Assembly (NCBI GenBank): GCA_045132055.1
Contig: JBGURP010000007.1
Span: 62,001 to 126,000 of the forward strand
Reading direction: 5' to 3'
From: F23-D06 sp045132055
Lineage (GTDB): Bacteria; Bacteroidota; Bacteroidia; Bacteroidales; WCHB1-69
Length of the DNA stretch: 64,000 nucleotides
Made by a program: the position numbers and the translations under genes
The notes under the pieces: model-generated
Told to the model about the DNA's origin: nothing
Databases searched by the model: none
What the model saw: the letters and a program-made list of their open reading frames with translations, nothing else
In this document: positions 1 to 7,179 of the stretch, one piece after another
Layout of the letters: each line of letters begins with the position of its first letter
Numbering within the stretch: the first letter of the stretch is position 1

Positions 1-126
1 CTGGGCGTGCTCGCCAAACCGACCCACCAGCACATCATCCGCTTCGCTCCTCCATTGGTTATCACCGAAGAGGAACTCCGCGACGCCATCGCGAAGATCA
101 AAGAAGCTATCCTTTCTTTCGAATAG
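1..126 (+). CDS. rocD: Ornithine--oxo-acid aminotransferase, C-terminal fragment
   Basis: The last 41 codons of a gene that begins outside the window, open from base 1 to a TAG stop. The peptide LGVLAKPTHQHIIRFAPPLV followed by an acidic-start helix matches the C-terminal small domain of class-III PLP aminotransferases, closest to ornithine aminotransferase, where a Lys-Pro-Thr-His turn and Arg-Phe-Ala-Pro-Pro-Leu are conserved. The enzyme moves the delta-amino group of ornithine to 2-oxoglutarate. The PLP lysine is not in view. Another class-III aminotransferase is possible because only the tail is visible. A strong hairpin terminator follows about 20 bases after the stop. Confidence 0.75.
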   Translation: MGVLAKPTHQHIIRFAPPLVITEEELRDAIAKIKEAILSFE

Positions 127-146
127 TCATCCTATTCCACATAACG

Positions 147-177
147 AAAAGACGGGGCGTTGGCCCCGTCTTTTTTT
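147..177. terminator. Bidirectional intrinsic terminator between rocD and dus
   Basis: An eight-base GC stem (151-158 pairing with 163-170) is flanked by an A tract on the left and a run of seven Ts on the right, so it can work on both strands. It sits between the converging rocD and tRNA-dihydrouridine synthase genes and overlaps the stop region of the latter. Confidence 0.85.
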
Positions 178-1102
178 ATGCACTGATTATTGACAATGTC
201 TGGTCATAGAAAGCCTCAAAATCATTGATGCGCAGCAATTGCTGCAGCTGAGGCGGATCAATCTGGAAAAATACGGCATAGTAATGCCACAACTCCTTCA
301 ATTTGGCCAGCGTGCTTTTCTCTTTCACGGCATCCAGCATCTCCCGCGTCCAAAGTTGGTAATATTTGGAAAAACGCTGCCGTTGGTTTCCAGTATCCAA
401 GCCTTTCAGTTGCTCGGCCAGAAACGGATTCTGCAGCAGACCGCGCCCCAGCATCCAGTCGTCGATCCGAGGATAGCGTTTCTTGAATCTTTCGTAATCC
501 TGAACCGAATTCAAATCGCCACTGTAGATGAGTTTGTGGGTTGTATGTTGATAAAAAACATCCATCTGTTCCAAATCCGGGGACCCTTCGTACATCTGCA
601 CGCCCAGACGGGGATGGATCACGATAAAATCAAGGGGATATTGCTCCAGCCGTTCCAGAATAGTCAGTCCTTCGGCGGGATTGTGCAATCCCAAACGCAT
701 CTTCACCGAGAATTTGAACGGGGTTTGCGAGGTTACGGTGCGCACCACCTCTTGCACCGTTTCCGGATCGGGCATGATGCCGCACCCCCTGCGCCGGCGC
801 ACGACCTGCGCCACGGGACAGCCAATATTCCAATTGAAGGCCTCATAGCCGTACTCGTCATGGATGGCACGCATTGTGTCCACAAAATGCGCGGGTTTGT
901 TGCCCATCAGCTGCGGAATAGTGGGCACCTCAGTGTTGTTCTTCGGCCAAATATCCTTCCAATTCTTAATATTCAGCTTGGCGGTCTCCTGCACAGGCAA
1001 AAAGGGCGTAATACAATAGTCTATACCGCCAAAGTGACGATATAGACTATTGCGGAACATGTAGTTCGTAATCCCGTGCAGCGGGGCTAGCCAGATTTTC
1101 AT
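176..1102 (-). CDS. dus: tRNA-dihydrouridine synthase family protein
   Basis: A 308-residue flavoenzyme of the Dus family, which reduces uridines in the tRNA D-loop using FMN and NADPH. The N-terminus MKIWLAPLHGITNYMFRN is the usual barrel start of Dus enzymes. The motif Asn-Ile-Gly-Cys-Pro (Cys at about residue 95) carries the family's catalytic cysteine. The KMRLG segment near residue 135, VIHPR near 162 and YSGDL near 193 fit the phosphate- and tRNA-binding loops. The stretch after the Cys motif is unusually basic (four consecutive arginines, then GCG where most Dus proteins have GAxL). It ends against a shared terminator and lies two bases downstream of a T9SS cargo gene on the same strand. 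Which uridine it modifies cannot be told from the sequence. Confidence 0.9.
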   Translation of the reverse strand: MKIWLAPLHGITNYMFRNSLYRHFGGIDYCITPFLPVQETAKLNIKNWKDIWPKNNTEVPTIPQLMGNKPAHFVDTMRAIHDEYGYEAFNWNIGCPVAQVVRRRRGCGIMPDPETVQEVVRTVTSQTPFKFSVKMRLGLHNPAEGLTILERLEQYPLDFIVIHPRLGVQMYEGSPDLEQMDVFYQHTTHKLIYSGDLNSVQDYERFKKRYPRIDDWMLGRGLLQNPFLAEQLKGLDTGNQRQRFSKYYQLWTREMLDAVKEKSTLAKLKELWHYYAVFFQIDPPQLQQLLRINDFEAFYDQTLSIISA

Positions 1103-1103
1103 G

Positions 1104-2078
1104 CTACCGGACCACCACTTTCTTGGTCAGCGTCTGGTTTTTCTGCTCCAGATAGAGCATATAGACGCCCGGCACTAAAGCACGCACATCGACGTCAACT
1201 GCGCCGGAGACATTGCGACCTGATGCGACACAACGTCCTGTGATGTCCACCAGTCTGTACTGATAACGCTCACCGCTGGCAGGATCAATGCGGAATTGGT
1301 CCGTGGTCGGGTTCGGATATATGTTGACTTTGAGCGATTCATGCTCGGTCACCCCAACATGATAGTCAAACTCCACGTCATCCACATACAGTTCCGTGTT
1401 GGGATCAGTACTCATACCACCGGAGAGGATAATGATACATACCGAGTCGCAAGGAGCATACGGGTTATCAAATGTAGCCGTCACCTGCGTGTAGGCGGAC
1501 ATGGTCTCTGAATTGTCGTACAAGGCATACGAAACCGGTGTGCCGTTGAGTTTGGTGAAGGCAATGATACGCATGGTGTCAACTGTTTGCGGCAAATATT
1601 TTATCCACATTTTCAAATCGTACGGGGTGCTTTCACACGGAATACCGGAGGCGAGGGCATTCAGCAGCGTAGCCAGATCCTCCAAGGTTTCCATATCCAG
1701 ACTGTCAATGCCGTTGTTCACCAAATCCATAATGGTGCTCAACGGAACACTGAACTCGCCTGCGGAACCGAGTTGTCCGATGCCGGGAAGCAAGTAATTG
1801 TACTGAGTAGAAGGTATTCCAAAATTGGCAGCCATCAGCTTGAGGGCATAGCTACCGGAATGGGCGTCAGTAGTCTGGGAGCCGAAATTCACGTTAACCG
1901 GATAAGCAAATTCTCCAATGATAGGCAATGTAGTTGTCACATTGCCACTGATATTGGTGGTCCAACTGTCGGGCTTGCCGCCAGTCCAGCTTTCAAATCC
2001 ATTATTCGGAATTGCGGTTTGCGCCATGGCAAACAGAGCGGAAAAAGTGATAAAAAGGGTAAAAATGTGCTTTTTCAT
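1104..2078 (-). CDS. Secreted T9SS-sorted protein, putative PCMD-like carbohydrate-binding region
   Basis: A 324-residue protein with a signal peptide (MKKHIFTLFITFSALFAMAQ, cleavage after the Ala-Gln pair). The mature start, with Asn-Gly-Phe-Glu-x-Trp followed by Pro-Asp-x-Trp, is the pattern seen in Bacteroidota PCMD-type domains; a similar start is found in the large cargo protein at 57808. The last ~75 residues form a type A T9SS sorting domain: IYPNPTTDQF, then a beta-sandwich ending LYLEQKNQTLTKKVVVR. It is therefore predicted to cross the outer membrane through T9SS and be surface-attached or released. Its substrate is unknown. It is just upstream of dus on the same strand but is probably functionally unrelated. 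Confidence 0.8.
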   Translation of the reverse strand: MKKHIFTLFITFSALFAMAQTAIPNNGFESWTGGKPDSWTTNISGNVTTTLPIIGEFAYPVNVNFGSQTTDAHSGSYALKLMAANFGIPSTQYNYLLPGIGQLGSAGEFSVPLSTIMDLVNNGIDSLDMETLEDLATLLNALASGIPCESTPYDLKMWIKYLPQTVDTMRIIAFTKLNGTPVSYALYDNSETMSAYTQVTATFDNPYAPCDSVCIIILSGGMSTDPNTELYVDDVEFDYHVGVTEHESLKVNIYPNPTTDQFRIDPASGERYQYRLVDITGRCVASGRNVSGAVDVDVRALVPGVYMLYLEQKNQTLTKKVVVR

Positions 2079-2100
2079 AATATTTGGGGTTAGGGGATTC

Positions 2101-2130
2101 GGGAGTTAGGAGTTAGAAGTTAGGAGTTGA
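2101..2130. repeat. TTAGGAG/TTAGAAG low-complexity repeat
   Basis: Tandem near-copies of a seven-base unit (gttagga/gttagaa) fill most of the 69-base gap between the T9SS gene and the glycosyltransferase. It is one of at least eleven such tracts in gaps across the window. Confidence 0.7.
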
Positions 2131-2147
2131 ACTTTGAATTCTCAATT

Positions 2148-2933
2148 TCACCACACGCTTGTCCAGTCTTCCGCCTCGCGTACAGAGGGGTCTTTGTGGA
2201 ACTCGCGCAGTTTGGCGTATTTCAGGAAGCTGTTGTGAGCGATGGCCTTTGACAGCACATAGCCGTCCAAGCCGCCAAGCAGGCCGCCCCGAAGGAAATA
2301 ATTGACAAAAAAAGCGGCAAATCCATGGAAAAAGGGTGACAATGCGCTGGCTTTCTTGCCTTTCAGGAACAGAATCTTGGCCCCTCTGGAGCTGTAATTG
2401 CGTTCGGGCTTGGCGAAGAGTTCATCGTAGTTTTTGTAACGATAATGGATCAAATCGGCTTTCAGCTTGCACGTGTTCGTCGTCGGCACGAAGGCGTGCT
2501 GCTTGAGCTCGGCAAACTGCAATTTGTCCTTGCGGAAAATGCGCACCAGATAGTCGGGATACCACCGGCAGCACTTCACCCAGCGTTGGCCGATGTAGTT
2601 GCGCCGGCGCACGGCAAAACCGTCGTAAGGCGTATGCTCCCAGTCCATCTTCTGCATCACCTCTACTAACTCATCTGACAACCGCTCATCCGCATCAATG
2701 CTGATCACCCAATTGTTTGTGGCATACGGCAGGGCGAGGTTCTTCTGCAGCCCGTCGCCGATATACTCGTGCAAATAGACTTTGGCTCCGGCGGCTTTTG
2801 CCAGCTCCACCGTCTTGTCCTTGCTGTAAGAGTCGGTCACAATCACCTCGTCGCACACACGCTGCAATGAACGCACGCATTCGGTGATGTTGCGCTCTTC
2901 GTTAAGGGTCGTGATGATGCCGGTGATTTTCAT
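2148..2933 (-). CDS. Family 2 glycosyltransferase (WaaE/KdtX-like)
   Basis: A 261-residue GT-A-fold transferase. ITGIITTLNEERNITECV at the start and the acidic motif Asp-Ala-Asp-Glu-Arg (about residues 79-83), preceded by VISI, are the nucleotide-sugar and metal-binding signatures of GT2 enzymes. The pattern (DSYSKDKT near residue 34, then Tyr-Ile-Gly-Asp-Gly-Leu-Gln-Lys-Asn) matches the branch that includes WaaE/KdtX, which add heptose or glucose to LPS core. It is probably a cytoplasmic, peripheral membrane enzyme of envelope glycan synthesis. It lies 58 bases downstream of murA, another envelope gene on the same strand, with a low-complexity repeat between them. The sugar donor and acceptor are not determined. 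Confidence 0.85.
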   Translation of the reverse strand: MKITGIITTLNEERNITECVRSLQRVCDEVIVTDSYSKDKTVELAKAAGAKVYLHEYIGDGLQKNLALPYATNNWVISIDADERLSDELVEVMQKMDWEHTPYDGFAVRRRNYIGQRWVKCCRWYPDYLVRIFRKDKLQFAELKQHAFVPTTNTCKLKADLIHYRYKNYDELFAKPERNYSSRGAKILFLKGKKASALSPFFHGFAAFFVNYFLRGGLLGGLDGYVLSKAIAHNSFLKYAKLREFHKDPSVREAEDWTSVW

Positions 2934-2950
2934 TGGTGAAAGGGGTGAAG

Positions 2951-2982
2951 GAGATTAGAAGATTAGGAGATTAGAGATTAGG
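2951..2982. repeat. GATTAGA/GATTAGG low-complexity repeat
   Basis: Four to five near-copies of gagatta/gaagatta in the gap between murA and the glycosyltransferase. It is oriented opposite to the direction of transcription of the flanking genes. Confidence 0.7.
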
Positions 2983-2991
2983 GGTGGAAGG

Positions 2992-4299
2992 TTATGGACG
3001 GCGTTCGATGACGGCGCCGAGGGCGTTGAGTCGTTCCACGATGTTCTGGTAGCCGCGGTCGATTTGCTCCACATTTTGGATGACACTGGTGCCGTTAGCC
3101 GACAGCGCGGCGATGAGCAGGGAGACACCGGCACGGATATCGGGCGAGTACATGGTCGTGGCACGCAGCGGCTTGCGTCGCTCCAAGCCGATGACAATAG
3201 CGCGGTGCGGGTCGCAGAGCGTAATCTGTGCACCCATGGATTGCAGGTTATCGACAAAGAAGAGGCGGCTTTCGAACATCTTCTGATGGATGAGCACGCT
3301 GCCGCGCGCCTGGATGGCCGTAACCAATGCGATGCTGATCAAGTCAGGTGTAAAGCCGGGCCACGGCGCGTCCGCAATGGTGAGGATGGAACCGTCCATA
3401 TTGGTCTCCACCTCATAGCAATCCTGCTCGTGGATAACAATGTCGTCACCCTTCTGTTCAAAGTCGATGCCGAGTTTTTTGAAAGTATAAGGGATAATAC
3501 CCAGATGCTCGCAAGCGCAGTCTTTGATGGTCAGGGCCGACTGAGTTAATGCGGCCATGCCGATAAAACTGCCGATCTCAATCATATCGGGCAGAATGCG
3601 GTGCTCGCAGCCGTGCAGTTTCTCCACACCTTCAATGGTGAGCAGGTTGGAACCGATGCCGGTGATTTTGGCACCCATCTTGTTCAACATCGTGCAAAGC
3701 TGGTAGAGATAGGGCTCGCAGGCGGCGTTGAAGATGGTAGTCTTGCCCTCCGCCAGCACGGCAGCCATCACAATGTTGGCCGTACCCGTCACAGAAGCTT
3801 CATTCAGCAGCATGTACGTGCCTTTGAGATGGTCGGCTTCCAGCTGGAAGAAGTTGCCATTCTCAGAGAGATGGATGGTTGCGCCAAGGTTCTCAAAGCC
3901 TTCAAAGTGGGTGGTCAGCGGTCGGCGGCCAATCTGATCTCCACCAGGACGACCAGCATAAGCCTTGCCAAAACGCGCCAACAGCGGGCCTAGCACCATA
4001 ATGGAGGCGCGTATGGAAGCCGACAATTTGCTGAATTCGGGCGTCGCCAACACCTCCAGATTCACATCGTCAGCCTGGAAGGTGTAGGTATCCTTGTTGA
4101 GTTTGGTAATCTTGACTCCCATCAGCGACAGGATGTCCATGTAACGCTGGGTGTCGCGAATGTCCGGCAAGTTGGAGATGGTCACAGGCTCCGATGTAAG
4201 CAAAATCGCCGACAGCACCTGCAGAGCCTCGTTCTTCGCGCCCTGCGGAACTATCTCGCCATGCAACTTATGACCGCCTTCTATGATAAACTCTGACAT
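2992..4299 (-). CDS. murA: UDP-N-acetylglucosamine 1-carboxyvinyltransferase (MurA), Cys-to-Asp active site
   Basis: A 435-residue full-length MurA that transfers enolpyruvate from PEP to UDP-GlcNAc, the first committed step of peptidoglycan synthesis in the cytoplasm. The N-terminal GAKNEALQVLSAILLT (with the catalytic Lys22 and Asn23 positions), the NIVMAA and PYLYQL segments and the C-terminal SPDIRAGVSLLIAALSANG are characteristic. In the mobile catalytic loop the residue equivalent to E. coli Cys115 is Asp121 (Gly-Gly-Asp-Gln-Ile-Gly-Arg-Arg, codon at 3937-3939). In studied MurA proteins an Asp here keeps activity and gives insensitivity to fosfomycin, so intrinsic resistance is expected. 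The same Asp is, as far as I recall, common in Bacteroidota. It starts at the ATG just before GGHKLHGEI. Confidence 0.97.
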   Translation of the reverse strand: MSEFIIEGGHKLHGEIVPQGAKNEALQVLSAILLTSEPVTISNLPDIRDTQRYMDILSLMGVKITKLNKDTYTFQADDVNLEVLATPEFSKLSASIRASIMVLGPLLARFGKAYAGRPGGDQIGRRPLTTHFEGFENLGATIHLSENGNFFQLEADHLKGTYMLLNEASVTGTANIVMAAVLAEGKTTIFNAACEPYLYQLCTMLNKMGAKITGIGSNLLTIEGVEKLHGCEHRILPDMIEIGSFIGMAALTQSALTIKDCACEHLGIIPYTFKKLGIDFEQKGDDIVIHEQDCYEVETNMDGSILTIADAPWPGFTPDLISIALVTAIQARGSVLIHQKMFESRLFFVDNLQSMGAQITLCDPHRAIVIGLERRKPLRATTMYSPDIRAGVSLLIAALSANGTSVIQNVEQIDRGYQNIVERLNALGAVIERRP

Positions 4300-4357
4300 A
4301 TTGAAAATTGGTATTTCTATTCACTATTCGCTGTATTCTATCCCCTCTTACTACCCC

Positions 4358-4389
4358 GGCCTTCGGCCACCCCTTCTGAACAGAAGGGG
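4358..4389. repeat. Pair of adjacent hairpins between pfp and murA
   Basis: Two back-to-back inverted repeats lie in the 130-base gap: ggcc-ttc-ggcc (4358-4368) and a nine-base stem with a two-base loop (4370-4378 with 4381-4389). No T run follows on the minus strand, so a terminator role for the phosphofructokinase gene is uncertain. They may be an extragenic palindrome. Confidence 0.5.
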
Positions 4390-4429
4390 ATTTATGGCTC
4401 TCTGTTCACTGGACCCTGTTCACTGACTA

Positions 4430-5662
4430 CTATTCCGGAATGACAATCGGGAAATGCTGATCGAACTCCATGCGGTACGGGGCGCCGATGATGTTGGTCA
4501 GGAAATCCACGTATTGGTCTGTGAACATGAACTTGTTGGGATCGTAGTAGGCTGCCGGCAGCGGGAAATTGCCCACATTGCCCATGTCGATCTCAGCTGC
4601 ATGGAACTCTTCCAGTTCCTCATAAGGCACTATGTCACGCATGACGGCCATCTTGCCGTAATCCTCGCGGAGCAGCAAATCGACCACCTTGTCAGCCAAA
4701 GTGGAGGTGAGGCGACGGTCGTACTCATAGCACTTGCCAGAACGCGGGATGTAGCCGGAAATCTGACCACGGGCCTCAACGCCGAGCCGTTTGTTGATTT
4801 CAGAAGCGATGACACCGCTCACGCCACCGAAGCGCGGGTGACCATATTCGTCCAAATCGGAGGAAGCATACACCATGCCGAGTTCCTGTTTCTCGTCATC
4901 CCACCAGCGCACGCCTTCGGAGACGGCGATGATGAGGCTGTGTTTCGGAGAGCGCATGTAGTTCTCTTTCACAGATTCGAAGAAGAACTCCTTGCGTTCC
5001 TTGGTCATCTCCACTTCAGGCACGAGAGCCATCTGGGCACCGCCGAAGATGGCAGAACCAGTGAGCCAGCCTGCGTCACGGCCCATCACCTCCAGCACCA
5101 TGATGCGCTGGTGTGACTCGTTGGTGGTATGCAGCTTGCTGGTGAGTTTCTTGATAGCCATGGCGCCAGATGCAAAACCAGGACACAACACCGTCTCATG
5201 TTGCTGGCCGTTATAATGATGCCAGGTATGGGTTCTCAAATCGTTATCGATAGTCTTCGGGAAACCGATGACCGGGATGCCGTAGGTTTCATACATCTTC
5301 TTGGCCGCACCGTTGGTGTCGTCACCGCCGATGGTGACCAAAACGTCAATCTTATAACGTTCAATGTTGCGGAGAATCTGTTGGGAACGGTCCTCCGGAT
5401 TCTTCTTGCTGGGGAAGGGGTTGGTACGGGAGGAAAGCAAAGCCGTTCCGCCGTAGATACCATTATAAGGGATATTGGTCAGGTCAACGACGTCGCCATC
5501 ACCGAGGAGGCCCTTCCATCCGCGCAGGATGCCGTAAACCTTGAAACCGAGCATGGAGGCTCTGTTGCGCACACACTCGATGCTGGAATTGATGGCCGGC
5601 GTGTCACCACCACCGGAAAGAATAGCTAATGTCTTGCCTTTAAACAGTTTGTCTGGTTTCAT
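4430..5662 (-). CDS. pfp: 6-phosphofructokinase, pyrophosphate-dependent type
   Basis: A 410-residue phosphofructokinase that phosphorylates fructose 6-phosphate in glycolysis. AILSGGGDTPAINSS at the N-terminus is the phosphate-binding loop. Two positions decide the phosphoryl donor: Gly-Gly-Asp-Asp-Thr (ATP enzymes have Gly-Gly-Asp-Gly-Ser) and Pro-Lys-Thr-Ile-Asp-Asn-Asp (ATP enzymes have Pro-Gly-Thr). Both have the form found in PPi-dependent enzymes, so the reaction is predicted to use PPi and be reversible. The MGRDAGW motif near residue 205 binds fructose 6-phosphate. The PPi assignment follows from family knowledge of these two residues, not from an assay. The gene precedes murA on the same strand with 130 bases between. 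Confidence 0.93.
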   Translation of the reverse strand: MKPDKLFKGKTLAILSGGGDTPAINSSIECVRNRASMLGFKVYGILRGWKGLLGDGDVVDLTNIPYNGIYGGTALLSSRTNPFPSKKNPEDRSQQILRNIERYKIDVLVTIGGDDTNGAAKKMYETYGIPVIGFPKTIDNDLRTHTWHHYNGQQHETVLCPGFASGAMAIKKLTSKLHTTNESHQRIMVLEVMGRDAGWLTGSAIFGGAQMALVPEVEMTKERKEFFFESVKENYMRSPKHSLIIAVSEGVRWWDDEKQELGMVYASSDLDEYGHPRFGGVSGVIASEINKRLGVEARGQISGYIPRSGKCYEYDRRLTSTLADKVVDLLLREDYGKMAVMRDIVPYEELEEFHAAEIDMGNVGNFPLPAAYYDPNKFMFTDQYVDFLTNIIGAPYRMEFDQHFPIVIPE

Positions 5663-5694
5663 ATCTAATAAATTTTATGATTATTCTAAAAAAA

Positions 5695-6387
5695 TTACAA
5701 TCCTAAAAGGGAATCCGCCGACACGCGATGGGTTTCATCATAGCGGATCATATACTCTTCATTGCGCATCTCCTCCAAAATACCATTCAACATCTTGGTG
5801 AGAACATATCCCTGCAAATCATAGTTAACAGGTTGATTCGTAATGGAATAGTATTTTCCAACCATATCATTCCATATATTATCCACACCGAAAACATTCA
5901 TTCGGATCTGCACCTGGCTTCTCATAGCCTCCTTGATCGCATTGCCTTTCATCTCTGCAAAATAATCCGTAATGGCATAGTCACCACCAGTAATCAGTGC
6001 ATCATAATCATATACCACCAGATTGTCGATGGCATCGCCAACGCTACTTTTCACAACAGTATAGCAGCTTTCGGCCATACGGTTCGTGTGGAGGATCAAA
6101 GAATCGGAGAGATTGCCAAAGCCATGGGCGGCCAAGGTGTCCATCATAGCCTGGTTTGCACTGAAATCCAGCTTATACAGGCCGTCATTATACTCTGAAA
6201 AGCCGCCGGAAGTGCAAAGGTGAGCCACCGCCGTGTCCAAAGAAGAATTCAGGCACGCTTTGATGGCAGCGGCCTTCTCACTGTTGGTAAACAATTGTCC
6301 GGCGTAAGTACCGGAGTCGTCTTTACAAGAGCTGAAAAACACCATGCTCAACACAGCAAGGCATAAGATTTGAATTTTCTTCATCAT
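5695..6387 (-). CDS. DUF4197-like lipoprotein
   Basis: A 230-residue lipoprotein when started at Met-Met-Lys-Lys-Ile; a longer reading frame upstream would run into the birA promoter, so this start is preferred. ILCLAVLSMVFFSSC is a type II signal with a lipobox ending at the acylated Cys. The mature part is helical, with the pattern of the DUF4197 family (repeated Leu-rich helices, a tyrosine near GKYYSITNQPVNYDLQGYV and a C-terminal Asp-Ser-Leu-Leu-Gly-Leu). Its function is unknown. It is probably in the periplasm on the outer membrane. It diverges from birA over only 39 bases, and a TATCTTTG -7 box on the minus strand lies 17 bases upstream. Confidence 0.75.
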   Translation of the reverse strand: MMKKIQILCLAVLSMVFFSSCKDDSGTYAGQLFTNSEKAAAIKACLNSSLDTAVAHLCTSGGFSEYNDGLYKLDFSANQAMMDTLAAHGFGNLSDSLILHTNRMAESCYTVVKSSVGDAIDNLVVYDYDALITGGDYAITDYFAEMKGNAIKEAMRSQVQIRMNVFGVDNIWNDMVGKYYSITNQPVNYDLQGYVLTKMLNGILEEMRNEEYMIRYDETHRVSADSLLGL

Positions 6388-6404
6388 TTTGTAAAATTTG
6401 TGCG

Positions 6405-6412
6405 CAAAGATA
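6405..6412 (-). promoter_or_regulatory. Predicted -7 box of the DUF4197-like gene
   Basis: Read on the minus strand this is TATCTTTG, a perfect match to the Bacteroidota TAnnTTTG element. It lies 17 bases before the predicted ATG at 6387. Confidence 0.6.
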
Positions 6413-6414
6413 CT

Positions 6415-6422
6415 TATTTTTG
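6415..6422 (+). promoter_or_regulatory. Predicted -7 box of birA
   Basis: TATTTTTG matches TAnnTTTG and ends four bases before the birA ATG at 6427, so the transcript would have almost no leader. It abuts the oppositely facing box at 6405-6412. Confidence 0.5.
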
Positions 6423-6426
6423 CCGA

Positions 6427-7179
6427 ATGAAAAACGCATTGATACATTTTAAGCCTAACATACCATCCACCAACAAGTTACTATTAACTATGGCGGACAA
6501 TGCGTCGCTGTCGGGGGAGGCTGTCGCGCCGTTTTTCGCGTTGTGCACCGACTTCCAATCTGACGGGCATGGCATGGGCGCCAACACCTGGTTCAGCGAG
6601 CCGGGAAAGAACCTACTCGTGAGTTTCTATTTTGAACCCGACATTCCTGCCGCTCGGCAATTCATTTTCAACCAATACTTTGCACTTGCCACGCTGGAAT
6701 TCATTCGGAGAAGAATCCCGCAAGCCCTTGTCAAATGGCCCAACGACATCTACGTGGACGGCAAGAAGATTGCCGGCATTCTGATTGAGCACGTGCTCCG
6801 GGGCAACAATTTGCAGCACACCATTGCGGGCATCGGCATCAACATCAACCAGGAGCATTTCCCCGAGTACATCCCCCACCCCACCTCGCTGTTGCTTGAA
6901 ACTGGACAAGAATGGGATGTTACCGAGTTGCTGGAGGAGTACTGGCAAACGCTTTATGACCGCTGGAATCTTTGCAACATTTCCCAAGCAGATTATCTCA
7001 ACGAGCAATATCTCAACAATTTGTATCTACTCAACACCTTTCACAACTACCGCATCCAAGATTCCCTTGTGGAAGCCCAAATCACCGGCGTGGACGAATA
7101 CGGGAGACTAATGCTGGAGACCCGCACCGGAGAACGGCTTGTTTGCGGATTCAAAGAAATTGGATTCTTACTGATATGA
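6427..7179 (+). CDS. birA: Biotin--[acetyl-CoA-carboxylase] ligase
   Basis: A 250-residue monofunctional biotin protein ligase without the N-terminal DNA-binding domain of E. coli BirA. It activates biotin with ATP and attaches it to the carrier lysine of biotin-dependent carboxylases. Lys-Trp-Pro-Asn-Asp-Ile-Tyr-Val (about residue 100), Lys-Lys-Ile-Ala-Gly-Ile-Leu-Ile-Glu and GIGININ are the catalytic signatures. The adenylate loop reads Gly-His-Gly-Met-Gly-Ala-Asn-Thr-Trp, where most homologues have Gly-Arg-Gly; the Arg-to-His change is unusual, because this arginine helps hold biotinyl-AMP. The start ATG follows a TAnnTTTG promoter. It overlaps the downstream helicase gene by four bases (ATGA), which suggests coupled translation. 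Confidence 0.9.
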   Translation: MKNALIHFKPNIPSTNKLLLTMADNASLSGEAVAPFFALCTDFQSDGHGMGANTWFSEPGKNLLVSFYFEPDIPAARQFIFNQYFALATLEFIRRRIPQALVKWPNDIYVDGKKIAGILIEHVLRGNNLQHTIAGIGININQEHFPEYIPHPTSLLLETGQEWDVTELLEEYWQTLYDRWNLCNISQADYLNEQYLNNLYLLNTFHNYRIQDSLVEAQITGVDEYGRLMLETRTGERLVCGFKEIGFLLI

